Counted from the first letter of the stretch, positions 24,195 through 32,813 are shown. The stretch: DNA of 34,947 nt from Comamonadaceae bacterium (GCA_027491035.1 JAIXWZ010000010.1:1-34947); one strand, 5' to 3'. Program-made: numbers and translations. Notes: a model not told the origin generated them from the letters alone.

Positions 24195-25574
24195 ATGACC
24201 GACACCACCCCATTGAAACCCCACCTGGCCGCAGGCCCGTTCAGCGACGCCTCGCAATTGCAAGCCGCACGCGAGCAGGCCTTTGCCCAGACCATGGACC
24301 TGGTCTTCGAGCGCCACCCCTACTACCGCGAGCGCCTGGCCGAACTGGGGCTCAAGCGCAGCGACTTTGCCAGCCTGAGTGATCTGCCGCGGGTGCCACT
24401 GACGAGCAAGGCCGATTACATGGCCGCACCCGAGCGCTTTGTGCTCGAGTCGCAGGGGCTGCCCCTGGAGATGCAGACGGTCTGGGACACGATGTACACC
24501 ACCGGCTCGACGGCCGGTCGGCCCACACCGTTTGTCTCGACCAGCTACGACTTTTTCAACACGCTGGAGCTGCAGCGCAGCATGCTCTTGCTGCGCGGCG
24601 TGACACCGCAAGACCTGATCGCCAACCTGTTCCCGCTCACCCCCACGCCCCACGGCGCTTGGATTCGGGTGCTGCATGCCGCTGCCAGCCTGAACATACC
24701 GGTGGTGTGCGCCATGCCCGGCAATCCCTCGCCCTACTTCGGGCTGGGCAATGCCTTGGACGAGGTGGTGGCCCTGGTGGGGCGCAGCCAGGCGACCATC
24801 TTGTGGGGCGTGCCGAGCTACATCCAGCGCACCTTGCTGCGCGCGGCCGAACTCGGTCAGCGCTGGCCCAAAGTGCGCAAAGTGTTTGTCACGGGCGAGG
24901 CGCTGGCCGAAAGCGCGCGCACGCAAATGCAGCAGGCGCTGCAGGGCGTTGGCGCGGCATCGGCGCAAATCAGCATTTCATACGGTGCCACCGAAATGCA
25001 GGGCGGCATGGTCGAATGCACGCCCGGCTCTGGCCTGCACAATCCGCTGCCGGCGCAGTTGCTCATTGAAGTGGTGGACCCCGCCAGCGGCCAGCCGCTG
25101 CCCGATGGACAAACTGGCGCGGTGGTGCTCACGCACCTGAACCGGCGCGGCACGGTGCTGCTGCGCTACGCGCTGGGCGACCTCTCAGTGCGCAGCCTGA
25201 GCCCCTGCCCCGCGTGCGGCGCCGTGACCGACCGCCTGGTGCAAACGCCCAGCCGGCATGACGCGCTGCTCAAGGTCAAAGGCATGCTGGTGCATCCCCA
25301 GGCTCTGATCGACCACCTCGATTCAAGGCTGGCGGCCCGGCCCTACCTGCTGAGCGTGCAGCATGTTCAGCCCGGGCAGCCGCTCAGCGGCGACCGTCTG
25401 CTGCTGCAGCTCGAGGGCGAGGGCGATGCAGCCACCCAGGCCGATCTGGCCGCACGCATCAAGGCCGCTTGCGGCGTCACGCCCGAGGTGGAGTTCGTGC
25501 CCAGCGCAGCGCTGGCTCCATCGGGCGCTGGCTGGAAAGCCAAGAAATTCATCGACCGGCGCGGCGCGCCATGA
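24195..25574 (+). CDS. PaaK-like adenylate-forming ligase (phenylacetate-CoA ligase family)
   Basis: A 459-residue ATP-dependent carboxylic acid activating enzyme related to phenylacetate-CoA ligase. The ATP P-loop-like TGSTAGRPT is at 103-111, the SYGATEMQGG motif at 262-271, LRYALGDL at about 323-330 and the C-x2-C pair CPAC at 338-341 as in PaaK. The C-terminal domain carries VKGMLVHPQ and SGAGWKAKKF, where a conserved Lys is expected. It forms an acyl-AMP and probably an acyl-CoA, but the acid is unknown. The N-terminus (about 20-80) follows the PaaK pattern (YYRERL, LPRVPLTSKADY). It overlaps neither neighbour: the stop is 21 bases from the convergent livF stop. Confidence 0.85.
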   Translation: MTDTTPLKPHLAAGPFSDASQLQAAREQAFAQTMDLVFERHPYYRERLAELGLKRSDFASLSDLPRVPLTSKADYMAAPERFVLESQGLPLEMQTVWDTMYTTGSTAGRPTPFVSTSYDFFNTLELQRSMLLLRGVTPQDLIANLFPLTPTPHGAWIRVLHAAASLNIPVVCAMPGNPSPYFGLGNALDEVVALVGRSQATILWGVPSYIQRTLLRAAELGQRWPKVRKVFVTGEALAESARTQMQQALQGVGAASAQISISYGATEMQGGMVECTPGSGLHNPLPAQLLIEVVDPASGQPLPDGQTGAVVLTHLNRRGTVLLRYALGDLSVRSLSPCPACGAVTDRLVQTPSRHDALLKVKGMLVHPQALIDHLDSRLAARPYLLSVQHVQPGQPLSGDRLLLQLEGEGDAATQADLAARIKAACGVTPEVEFVPSAALAPSGAGWKAKKFIDRRGAP

Positions 25575-25595
25575 GGCTGCGCGGGCGAGCCAGGC

Positions 25596-26312
25596 TCAGC
25601 GCTTGCCCAGATAGAGCCGGACCACCCGCTCATCGTCGATCAGGCGCGAGGCCTGATCCTGGATGCGCAGGCTGCCCAATTCCATCACGCCGGCGCGATC
25701 GGAAATCGACAGCGCCTTCTTGACGTTTTGCTCCACCATCAAAATCGCCTTGCCCTGCGCGCGAAGCAAGCGCACGTTATCAAACACCGCATCGACCATT
25801 TTGGGTGCCAGACCGATCGAGGGCTCATCGAGCATGATCAGCTTGGGATCTTGCAGCAAGGTTCGCGCAATCTCCAGCATGCGCTGCTCGCCGCCCGACA
25901 TCAGCCCCGCGTACTGGCCGGCGCGCGCCTTGAGGATGGGAAACAGATCGAGCACGCGGGCGATGCAATCGGCCAGCACGGCCTTGTCGCGCACCAGATA
26001 GCCGCCCATTTGCAAGTTTTCTTCGATCGTCAGTCGCGGGAAGACGCTGCGATGCTGGGGTATGTAGGCGATCCCCGCCAGCAACAGCCGGTCTGAGGGC
26101 AACGCCCAGACGTCGCGCTGCTCCAGGCTGATGCGCCCGCTGCGGCTGGGCACCAGGTTGAACACCGCGCGCAGCAGCGTCGATTTGCCCGCGCCGTTGT
26201 GGCCAATGATGGTCATGATCTCGCCGGGGTGAACCTGCAAGTTGACGCCGTCCAAAATCGCGCGCCCACCATAGCCTGCGCTCAAGTCTTCGATGGTCAG
26301 GATCGGGCTCAT
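25596..26312 (-). CDS. livF: Branched-chain/carboxylate ABC transporter ATPase LivF
   Basis: One of the two ATPases of a Liv-type (hydrophobic amino acid or aromatic acid) importer. The 238-residue protein has Walker A GHNGAGKST (37-45), an ABC signature MSGGEQR, Walker B LIMLDEPS and the switch region VEQNVKKAL, all expected for LivF. Its ATG at 26312 overlaps the livG stop by four bases, with GGAGG about ten bases upstream. It is the last gene of the leftward amidohydrolase-livKHMGF group and converges with the PaaK-like ligase gene. The real substrate may be an aromatic acid or amide rather than leucine. Confidence 0.94.
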   Translation of the reverse strand: MSPILTIEDLSAGYGGRAILDGVNLQVHPGEIMTIIGHNGAGKSTLLRAVFNLVPSRSGRISLEQRDVWALPSDRLLLAGIAYIPQHRSVFPRLTIEENLQMGGYLVRDKAVLADCIARVLDLFPILKARAGQYAGLMSGGEQRMLEIARTLLQDPKLIMLDEPSIGLAPKMVDAVFDNVRLLRAQGKAILMVEQNVKKALSISDRAGVMELGSLRIQDQASRLIDDERVVRLYLGKR

Positions 26313-27058
26313 CCGAGATAGGCCTCCACCACCTTGTCGCTGGCCTGCACCTGCGCGGGAGATCCACGCTCGAGCACGCGGCCCTGGTGCATCACGATGA
26401 TGTCCTGCGCCAGTGACATCACAAACTCCATGTTGTGCTCGACCAGCAGGAACACCCGCGGCCGCTCGGCATACATGATGCGAATGAAATCGGCCAGCAC
26501 CTCGAGCAAGGAGGGATTGACGCCCGAGGCCGGCTCATCGAGCAGAAAGACCTGGGGAGAGCTGATGAAGGTCGACACGATCTCCAGCAAGCGGCGCTGA
26601 CCAAAAGACAATTGGGCCGCAGGACTGTGCGCATAGTCCTGCAAGCGCACCAGCGACAAAAGCCGCATCGCCTCGTCATGACAGCGCCGCCTGTGGCCGC
26701 TGGCACGCGTCAAGACTTGCGCAAGCGAGGCGCCCAAGGTCTTGGGCTGGGCCGCAAACAGCACGTTGTCCAGGCAGGTTTCCTCGAGCAGCACACGGCA
26801 CTCCTGGAAGGTGCGCGAAATGCCGGCGGCGGCCATGCGGTGCGAGGACCAGCCGGTGACATCGCGCCCGCCCAGCACCACCCGGCCAGAGTCCGGCACG
26901 ACGGTGCCGGCGATCGCATCGAACAAGGTGGTCTTGCCCGCACCGTTGGGCCCGATGAGGCCGTAGATGCCTGGGCCCTCGATGGCAAATTGCGCGCCAT
27001 CGAGCGCCACAATGCCGCCGTACGATTTGTGCAGGTCCTGCACCAGCAGCGCGCTCAT
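26309..27058 (-). CDS. livG: Branched-chain/carboxylate ABC transporter ATPase LivG
   Basis: The second ATPase of the Liv-type importer, 249 residues. Walker A GPNGAGKTT is at 36-44, followed by the LivG-typical GISRTFQECRVL, the signature LSFGQRR (the usual LSYGQ form of this family), Walker B VFLLDEPASGVNPS and LVEHNMEFV. The start at 27058 has GGAGGGG five bases upstream and overlaps the livM stop; the longer frame to 27175 lies inside livM. Like its neighbours it uses a four-base ATGA overlap to couple translation to the next gene. Confidence 0.94.
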   Translation of the reverse strand: MSALLVQDLHKSYGGIVALDGAQFAIEGPGIYGLIGPNGAGKTTLFDAIAGTVVPDSGRVVLGGRDVTGWSSHRMAAAGISRTFQECRVLLEETCLDNVLFAAQPKTLGASLAQVLTRASGHRRRCHDEAMRLLSLVRLQDYAHSPAAQLSFGQRRLLEIVSTFISSPQVFLLDEPASGVNPSLLEVLADFIRIMYAERPRVFLLVEHNMEFVMSLAQDIIVMHQGRVLERGSPAQVQASDKVVEAYLG

Positions 27059-28029
27059 GGTTGCCCCTCCCGCCGGGCCAGGCGCTGCCAGGCCCGCGAC
27101 AGCAAGCCCGCCAGCCCCGTCGGTGCAAACAGGGTAATGAGCACCAGCAGGCCGCCAAAAATCACCAGGCGCCACTCATTGGCCAGGCGCAGCCACTCGG
27201 GCAGGCCGACAAACAGCAAGGCCCCCAGCGCCGGGCCCAGAAGCGATCCGGCACCGCCGATGATGACGATCAGCACCGTGTTGATGCTCTCGAGCATGTT
27301 AAAGCTCGCCGGTGCGGCCACCCGCAAGAACGACACCTGCAACACGCCGCCGACGCCAGCCATGGCCGTGCCCAGCGCAAACACCACAGTCTTGTACATC
27401 AGCACATTGACGCCGCGCGATCGCGCCAGGCGCTCGTCCTGGCGGATAGCCGCCAGGATGCGCCCCAGGTTGGAGCGCACCACCAGGTACTGCACCGCAA
27501 ACACCAGCAGGGCCAGCGCCAGCGCCAGGTAGTAAAAATTGGGCAATTGCCCGAAGCTGATCATGCCCTCGCCCCAGGCGATCGGCCGCGGCCTGGGGAT
27601 GCCCGCAAAACCTGCGGCGCCGCGGGTGACCTCGTCCCAGTTGTTCATGACCGCGTGCAGCAGCAAGCCAAAGGCCAGCGTCACGATCATGAAAAAGTGA
27701 CCGCGAAAACGAAAGCAGATCAAGCCAATGAGCACGCCGGCCAGCGCCCCGGCCAGCGTCGCAGCGCCCAGGGCACTCCAGAAACTCCAGCGGGCATCGA
27801 CCATCAGCACCGCGGCGGTGTAGGCGCCCAAACCGGCAAAACCCATATGACCCAGGGACACCAGGCCGCTGTAACCGAGCATCAGATTCAACCCGACCGC
27901 CGGAATCGCGTAGATGCACATCAACACCAGCATGTGCAGCACATAGGGATGACCGGCGGTCCACTGCGGCGCCGTCACCAGCAGCGCAAGACCCGAGATA
28001 CCGAGCAGCCAAAGCAGCAGACGCGCCAT
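27055..28029 (-). CDS. livM: Branched-chain/carboxylate ABC transporter permease LivM
   Basis: A 324-residue integral membrane subunit of the Liv importer with about eight to ten helices. The LNLMLGYSGLVSLGHMGFAGLGAYT motif, split as LNLMLGYSG and SLGHMGFAG, and RSNLGRILAAIRQDERLA are diagnostic of LivM; the latter is the cytoplasmic loop that contacts the ATPases. The start at 28029 follows the livH stop by four bases and has GAGGA eight bases upstream. An alternative upstream Met (28062) would fall inside livH and is less likely. The C-terminal VFGGLLVLITLFAPTGLAG also fits. Confidence 0.92.
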   Translation of the reverse strand: MARLLLWLLGISGLALLVTAPQWTAGHPYVLHMLVLMCIYAIPAVGLNLMLGYSGLVSLGHMGFAGLGAYTAAVLMVDARWSFWSALGAATLAGALAGVLIGLICFRFRGHFFMIVTLAFGLLLHAVMNNWDEVTRGAAGFAGIPRPRPIAWGEGMISFGQLPNFYYLALALALLVFAVQYLVVRSNLGRILAAIRQDERLARSRGVNVLMYKTVVFALGTAMAGVGGVLQVSFLRVAAPASFNMLESINTVLIVIIGGAGSLLGPALGALLFVGLPEWLRLANEWRLVIFGGLLVLITLFAPTGLAGLLSRAWQRLARREGQP

Positions 28030-28033
28030 CGTC

Positions 28034-28909
28034 TCAGTCCTCGCCGCGCATGCGCTGACCAAACAGGCCTTGCGGTCGCAAGAGCAGGATCAGCACCATC
28101 ATCATGAAGGCGATCGAGTCGCGGTAATCGGTGGGCAGGTAGAGCGTGGAAACCGATTCGGTCAGCCCCAAAATCATGCCGCCGATCACGGCCCCCGGCA
28201 CACTGCCCATGCCGCCGAGCAAGATGCCGGCCAGGCCCTTGATCAGCGGCACATCGCCCATCTGGGGGAACACCAGAAAAAGCGGCCCGACCAGCGCCCC
28301 GCCCACACCCGCGAGCATGCAGCCGATCGCAAAGGTGCTCCACTGCACGCGCCGCACCGGGATGCCCACCACGAGCGCTGCCTCCTGGCTCTGGCTGGTG
28401 GCCCGGATGGCGGTGCCAAACCGGGTGTACTTGAGAAACAAGCCCAGAGCGGTCACCAGGGCCAGGGTGACCACGATGATGCCCAGATGGTGCTCGCTAA
28501 AGCGCAGCTCGCCGATCTGCACCAACCGGTCGGCCGAGGGCACCTTCCATTGCAGCGCATTGGCACCCCAAAGCGCCACGACCAGGTTTTCCAAGAAGAG
28601 GATGAGCCCGAGCGAGGCGATCACCTGGTTGCGCAAATTGCCCGCCAGCGGCCGGAACACGCCGCGCTCGAGCAGCACCCCGATGACCGCCAGCGAGAGC
28701 ACCGCCAGCACAATGGCCAGCAGATAGCTGTCGAGCACCCGGTAATAAAAAAAGTGCCCCAGATAGCCGCCCAAGGTGAACAGCACACCGTGGGCGAAAT
28801 TGACGACATGCATGACGCCATAAATGAGCACCATGCCCAGCGCCACCAGGACATAGATCGAGCCCATCATCAGGCCGTTGATGACCTGCTCGAGCAGCGC
28901 CTCACTCAT
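28034..28909 (-). CDS. livH: Branched-chain/carboxylate ABC transporter permease LivH
   Basis: A 291-residue membrane subunit that pairs with LivM. It begins with QVINGLMMGSIYVLVALGM and shows IYGVMHVVNFAHG and the LGG..GSVPGAVIGGMILG loop, both typical of LivH. RFGTAIRATSQSQEAALVVGI is the cytoplasmic coupling segment (written here as one short stretch plus its continuation). The start at 28909 has a weak ribosome site and lies 27 bases after the binding-protein stop. Four bases separate its stop from the livM start. Confidence 0.93.
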   Translation of the reverse strand: MSEALLEQVINGLMMGSIYVLVALGMVLIYGVMHVVNFAHGVLFTLGGYLGHFFYYRVLDSYLLAIVLAVLSLAVIGVLLERGVFRPLAGNLRNQVIASLGLILFLENLVVALWGANALQWKVPSADRLVQIGELRFSEHHLGIIVVTLALVTALGLFLKYTRFGTAIRATSQSQEAALVVGIPVRRVQWSTFAIGCMLAGVGGALVGPLFLVFPQMGDVPLIKGLAGILLGGMGSVPGAVIGGMILGLTESVSTLYLPTDYRDSIAFMMMVLILLLRPQGLFGQRMRGED

Positions 28910-28936
28910 GGCGATGCACGCCTGCGCAAGAGAGCA

Positions 28937-30124
28937 TCAACCCGCACCGCAGCCGGCCTTGGCGCTGTCGGGGTAAAGAATGCGCCGGCTGCCGTTGGCA
29001 CACCACTGGGTCACGTAGACAGCGGGGCTGGCTTGGCCTTTGGCGTCGAACTTGATGCGACCGATCACGCCCTGGTGGTCAAGCTTGGCCAGCGCATCGC
29101 GGATGGCCTTGCCGTTGGTGACGGTGCCAGCGGCCTGCATGGCCGCCACCGCCACCATCACGCCGTCGTAGGACTGCGCGGCAAAGCCGTGTGCCTCCTC
29201 GCCGTACTTGGCCTTGTAGCGCTGGCTGAAGTTCTTGATGCGCGGCAAATCGGCATTGGGCGGAAACGCGTTGTACTGCACCATGCCTTCGAGCCGCTGC
29301 GCATCGAGGCGCTTGAGGAAGCGGTCCGAGCCCATGGCCAGCGTGCCGACGATCTGCACCTTCAAGCCCGCATCGCGAATTTGCTTGATCGCCAGGCTGC
29401 CGGGCTCCTCGTCCATGAAGAGCATCACCGCCTGCGCCTTGCTGTTGCGCACGTTGGAGACGTGGCTGGAGAAGTCGACCTCGCCGACATTGAAATAGCC
29501 GACGTAGCCCTCCTTGGTGGCTGCGGGCATCAACTCCTTGATGCCGATGACGCCGCCACGCCCGGCATCGTTGTTCCAGGCGATAAAGGAAATCGGCGAC
29601 CAGCCCTGCTTGGAGGCGAAGTCGGCCAGGGCCTGGTTCAGTTGCAGGTTGTTGGCATTGACACGAAACAGGAAGGGGTTGTTCTGCTCGGTCAGATTCG
29701 GGCCGGTGGGCACGGTCAGAATCAGGGGCAGCGCATAGTCCTGCGCGATCGGCGCGATCGCAGCAGCAACGCCCGAGGACAGCTCACCGAGCACCACCGG
29801 AACTTTGTCCACTGTGGCCAGGCGCTGCATGGCCGAGGCGCCCTCTCCGGGGTTGGCGCGGGTGTCGTAGACCTTGAGCTCGACCTGGTACTTGCGACCG
29901 GCCACCGTGATGCCACCCCCGGCGTTGAGTTCCTCGACGGCCAGCCTGAAACCGTTCATCTGAAACACACCAGGGGCAGCCATGGGGCCGGTCAGCGCCG
30001 TCACGATGCCCAGTTGCACTTTGCCAGCCGCAGCCGGTGCTGGTGCTTGTGCTTGGGCCGCCCACGGCAGCATCATGGCGGCGGCCCAGGCGGCCACCGA
30101 TTTCGTCCAGCGCTTGCTCATCAT
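28937..30124 (-). CDS. Periplasmic substrate-binding protein of the Liv-type ABC transporter
   Basis: A 395-residue secreted receptor of the Peripla_BP_6 (leucine/aromatic acid-binding) family that feeds the LivHMGF transporter. A Sec signal peptide covers about residues 1-25, with cleavage after AQA. The mature domain has LGIVTALTGPMAAPG at the start and two Rossmann-like lobes, with conserved GELSSGV, PTGPNLT and AHGFAAQSYDG. AGGAGG at 30131-30136, six bases upstream, supports the start at 30124; a second ATG at 30121 is also possible. Peripla_BP_6 proteins beside aromatic-degradation enzymes often bind benzoate-like acids, but the ligand here is not known. A strong terminator lies just upstream at 30146-30172. 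Confidence 0.9.
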   Translation of the reverse strand: MMSKRWTKSVAAWAAAMMLPWAAQAQAPAPAAAGKVQLGIVTALTGPMAAPGVFQMNGFRLAVEELNAGGGITVAGRKYQVELKVYDTRANPGEGASAMQRLATVDKVPVVLGELSSGVAAAIAPIAQDYALPLILTVPTGPNLTEQNNPFLFRVNANNLQLNQALADFASKQGWSPISFIAWNNDAGRGGVIGIKELMPAATKEGYVGYFNVGEVDFSSHVSNVRNSKAQAVMLFMDEEPGSLAIKQIRDAGLKVQIVGTLAMGSDRFLKRLDAQRLEGMVQYNAFPPNADLPRIKNFSQRYKAKYGEEAHGFAAQSYDGVMVAVAAMQAAGTVTNGKAIRDALAKLDHQGVIGRIKFDAKGQASPAVYVTQWCANGSRRILYPDSAKAGCGAG

Positions 30125-30145
30125 CCCATCCCTCCTCATGTACAC

Positions 30146-30172
30146 AAAAAATCTGCCCTGCGTTCAGGGCAG
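30146..30172 (-). terminator. Intrinsic terminator overlapping the amidohydrolase stop, upstream of the Liv genes
   Basis: On the minus strand CTGCCCTG, a four-base loop and CAGGGCAG form a perfect eight-pair stem (30153-30160 with 30165-30172), then A and a six-T run (30151-30146). The stem includes the amidohydrolase TGA. This is the clearest Rho-independent terminator in the window and sits only about 20 bases before the binding-protein start. Confidence 0.8.
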
Positions 30173-31027
30173 TCGATACAGCCGCTTGGCGTTCTCGCGC
30201 AGCAGCTTGCCCAAAACGGCTGGCTTCAGACCCAGGGCCTCGATCTCGGCGCGGGTGCGCTCAAAGTCGAGCACCGGGTAGTCGGTGCCAAAGAGAACCT
30301 TGTCTTGCCCGTAGCTGTTGATGAAGTGGACAAACGACGCGGGCCAGTAGCGTGGGCTGTGCGCGTCAGAGCCGATGTAGACATTGGCATGCTTCCAGGC
30401 CATGGCGATCATCTCCTCGGTCCACGGAATGCCCACATGAATGCCGACCAGCTTGAGCTCGGGAAAGTCGCAGGCCACAGCGTCGAGCGCAATGGGCCGG
30501 CCGACACTGCGCAAGGGCCGCGCCGCATCGTAGACCAGCGACTGACCCACCTGAAGCTGCACCGGCACGTCCAGGTCGACGCAGGCGGCGTAAAACGGAT
30601 ACCAGCGCGCATGATCGGGCGCCAGCTCAAACCAGTGCGGGTAAAAATGCGCGCCCACAAAGCCGTACTCTGACACCGCCCGACGCAGGGCGCGCACACC
30701 GGCCATGCCCTCGGTCGGATCGAGCCCGGCCAGGCCGCTGAAGCGATCAGGATGAGCCTGCACCGCCTCAGCCACCACCTCGTAGGGCAAGTGCCAGCTA
30801 CCGGCTATGCCCAGCTGCCCGGTCTTGGTGGCAATCAGCAAGGCGCGCTCGATGCCAGCGCGGTCCATCAGATCGAGCATCTGGCGATGGCTCAAGCCCT
30901 CGGCGATCGAGGCATCGCGGCCGATCTTTCCGTGCCAGAATGCCTTGGACCAGGCCGGCCGCATGGCCATGATCTGCGGCGTGATCGGGTTGACCACGCA
31001 GTCGATGGCAGCAATCGGATGGGTCAT
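30164..31027 (-). CDS. Amidohydrolase-2-family protein lacking canonical metal ligands
   Basis: A 287-residue TIM-barrel protein of the Amidohydrolase_2 group (decarboxylases, lactonases and related enzymes). The first strand reads AIDCVVNP where most members have a D-x-H-x-H metal motif: the His positions are Val11 and Asn13. The later His-bearing strand reads QLQVGQS, with Gln159. Retained are GIHVGIPW (His197) and FGTDYP (Asp249). Thus three of four usual ligands are absent, and the protein may use no metal (as reported for the lactonase LigI) or bind one differently. The start at 31027 gives the family-like N-terminus. It is divergent from the thiamine-diphosphate enzyme by 33 bases and precedes the Liv genes. 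Confidence 0.85.
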   Translation of the reverse strand: MTHPIAAIDCVVNPITPQIMAMRPAWSKAFWHGKIGRDASIAEGLSHRQMLDLMDRAGIERALLIATKTGQLGIAGSWHLPYEVVAEAVQAHPDRFSGLAGLDPTEGMAGVRALRRAVSEYGFVGAHFYPHWFELAPDHARWYPFYAACVDLDVPVQLQVGQSLVYDAARPLRSVGRPIALDAVACDFPELKLVGIHVGIPWTEEMIAMAWKHANVYIGSDAHSPRYWPASFVHFINSYGQDKVLFGTDYPVLDFERTRAEIEALGLKPAVLGKLLRENAKRLYRLP

Positions 31028-31046
31028 GGTGCAAGATTCACAACGT

Positions 31047-31052
31047 GAGGAG
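31047..31052 (+). promoter_or_regulatory. Ribosome binding site of the thiamine-diphosphate enzyme gene
   Basis: GAGGAG is eight bases before ATG 31061 and supports that start. It lies in the 33-base gap between two divergent start codons, leaving little room for promoters. Confidence 0.6.
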
Positions 31053-31060
31053 TCGATCCA

Positions 31061-32779
31061 ATGGGCCCACAAGGATCTGACAGCCCGGCGCAGGTGCCGG
31101 CGGCTCAGGCTTTCCTGCAGCTGCTGGCCAGCCGTGGGGTGTCTTTCTTCTTTGTCAATTCAGGAACCGACTTCCCAGACATCGTCGAGGCATTGGCCCA
31201 CCAACGGTTAGAGGGATTTCCCGCACCGCGCACGATGCTCGTGCCCCACGAAAACCTGGCCGTGGGCATGGCCTACGGCGTCACCATGGTGACAGGGCAA
31301 GCGCAGGCGCTGATGGTGCATGTCAACGTGGGTACCGCCAACGCGCTTTGCGGGCTGATCAACGCAGCGCGCGAGAACATCCCCCTGCTGATGTGTGCCG
31401 GCCGCACGCCCTGGCTCGAGAGCGGATCGGCCGCGAGCCGATCGCTCAACATTCATTGGGCACAGGAAATGTTCGACCAGGGTGCGATCGTGCGCGAACA
31501 CACCAAATGGGACTACGAACTGCGCAGCGCGCAGCAACTGCCGGCCATCGTCGACCGGGCGCTGGCCATTGCCGCAGCCCAGCCGCAAGGCCCGGTCTAC
31601 CTGAGCCTGCCCCGAGAGGTGATGCACCAGGCGGTGCCCGCCGTATCGGCCCGCAGCTCGCAAGCGCAGGTCAGCGCCGGCGAGCCAGCCGCTGATGCCG
31701 TGCAACAGATCGCGCAGGCGATGGCGCAGGCACGCTGCCCGCTGATCATCACCGCGCGGGCCGGTCGCGAGCCCGAGGCCGTGCCCCTGCTCGGCGCGCT
31801 GGCGCAGCAGTGGGGCTGGCCGGTGGTCGAGTTCCGGCCGCGCTACCTGAACCTGCCCAACCGACACAGCCTGCATGGCGGCTACGAAGTGCAGCCCTGG
31901 CTCGACCATGCCGATGCGATCTTGGTGCTCGACTGCGACGTGCCCTGGATCCCCGCGCAGGGCGAACCGGCGGCCGGCGTCCCCGTCTTTCATGTCGGCC
32001 AAGACCCGCTGTTTCGCGCCTACCCCAACCGCGGCTTTCGCGCCGACGCGAACGTTCAGGCCAGCCCCCTGGCCTTCCTGCAAGCGCTGCGCGCAGCGCT
32101 GGCGCATCTGCCCTGCGATGACGCGCAGCGCGCACAACGCCTGCTGCGCGTGCAGCAGATCCAGACCCAAGGGCGGGCGCAACTCGAGCAGGCCATTGCG
32201 CGGGGCAGCCAGAGCGGGCAGCCGCTGACCCTGGCGGCCGTCAGCCACGCGCTCGGTCAGGCGCTGCAGGCCCAGCCCGGAGCGATCGTGATCAACGAAT
32301 ACTCCCTGGTGCCGGCCGCGCTGTCACTGCATGAGCCGGGCAGCTACTTTGGCTCCAGCCCGGTGGGCGGCCTGGGTTGGGGCCTACCTGCGGCCCTGGG
32401 GGCCAAGCTGGCCCGTCCCGAGGCGCTGGTGGTGGCGGTGGTGGGCGATGGCAGCTACGGATTTGCCAATCCGCTGGCCTGTCACCACGCGGCCGCCATG
32501 CATGGCATCGCGGTGCTGACAGTGGTGCTCAACAACGCCGGCTACGGCGCGGTCGAGCGGGCCACCCGGGCCTTGCATCCGCAAGGACAAGCGGCACGCG
32601 GCGGCATGGAGCTGGTGTCACTGGCGCCCGCGCCGCGCTATGAGCAGGTGATCGAAAGTTGCGGCGGCTGGGGCCTGCGGGTCGAAGGCTGGCACGCACT
32701 GCCCGACGCGATCGCCCAGGCCATCGAACAGGTGCAGGTGCACGGGCGCCAGGCGCTGCTCAATGTGATCTGTGCCTAA
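31061..32779 (+). CDS. Thiamine-diphosphate-dependent enzyme (acetolactate synthase/benzoylformate decarboxylase-like)
   Basis: A 572-residue cytosolic enzyme with the three-domain POX/AHAS fold. The conserved catalytic Glu64 is in VPHENLAVGMAYG. The C-terminal cofactor motif starts at GDGS (462-465) and ends LNNAGYG, binding Mg2+ and thiamine diphosphate. The central domain has less similarity and no obvious FAD-binding motif. Such enzymes decarboxylate or ligate 2-keto acids. The reaction here cannot be named; a benzoylformate decarboxylase-like or carboligase role is possible given the neighbouring transporter and ligase. The start has GAGGAG eight bases upstream. It is divergent from the amidohydrolase gene and convergent with the cysteine hydrolase gene, with 34 bases between the stops. 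Confidence 0.87.
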   Translation: MGPQGSDSPAQVPAAQAFLQLLASRGVSFFFVNSGTDFPDIVEALAHQRLEGFPAPRTMLVPHENLAVGMAYGVTMVTGQAQALMVHVNVGTANALCGLINAARENIPLLMCAGRTPWLESGSAASRSLNIHWAQEMFDQGAIVREHTKWDYELRSAQQLPAIVDRALAIAAAQPQGPVYLSLPREVMHQAVPAVSARSSQAQVSAGEPAADAVQQIAQAMAQARCPLIITARAGREPEAVPLLGALAQQWGWPVVEFRPRYLNLPNRHSLHGGYEVQPWLDHADAILVLDCDVPWIPAQGEPAAGVPVFHVGQDPLFRAYPNRGFRADANVQASPLAFLQALRAALAHLPCDDAQRAQRLLRVQQIQTQGRAQLEQAIARGSQSGQPLTLAAVSHALGQALQAQPGAIVINEYSLVPAALSLHEPGSYFGSSPVGGLGWGLPAALGAKLARPEALVVAVVGDGSYGFANPLACHHAAAMHGIAVLTVVLNNAGYGAVERATRALHPQGQAARGGMELVSLAPAPRYEQVIESCGGWGLRVEGWHALPDAIAQAIEQVQVHGRQALLNVICA

Positions 32780-32813
32780 GGCCCAGAGGTCGCGCCACGG
32801 CCGCTGCGTCGGG

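Noticed and set aside
28070..30673. 867-codon plus-strand frame opposite livH and the binding protein
   Set aside because: Low-complexity His/Gln/Arg-rich translation and full overlap with well-supported minus-strand genes make it a shadow frame.
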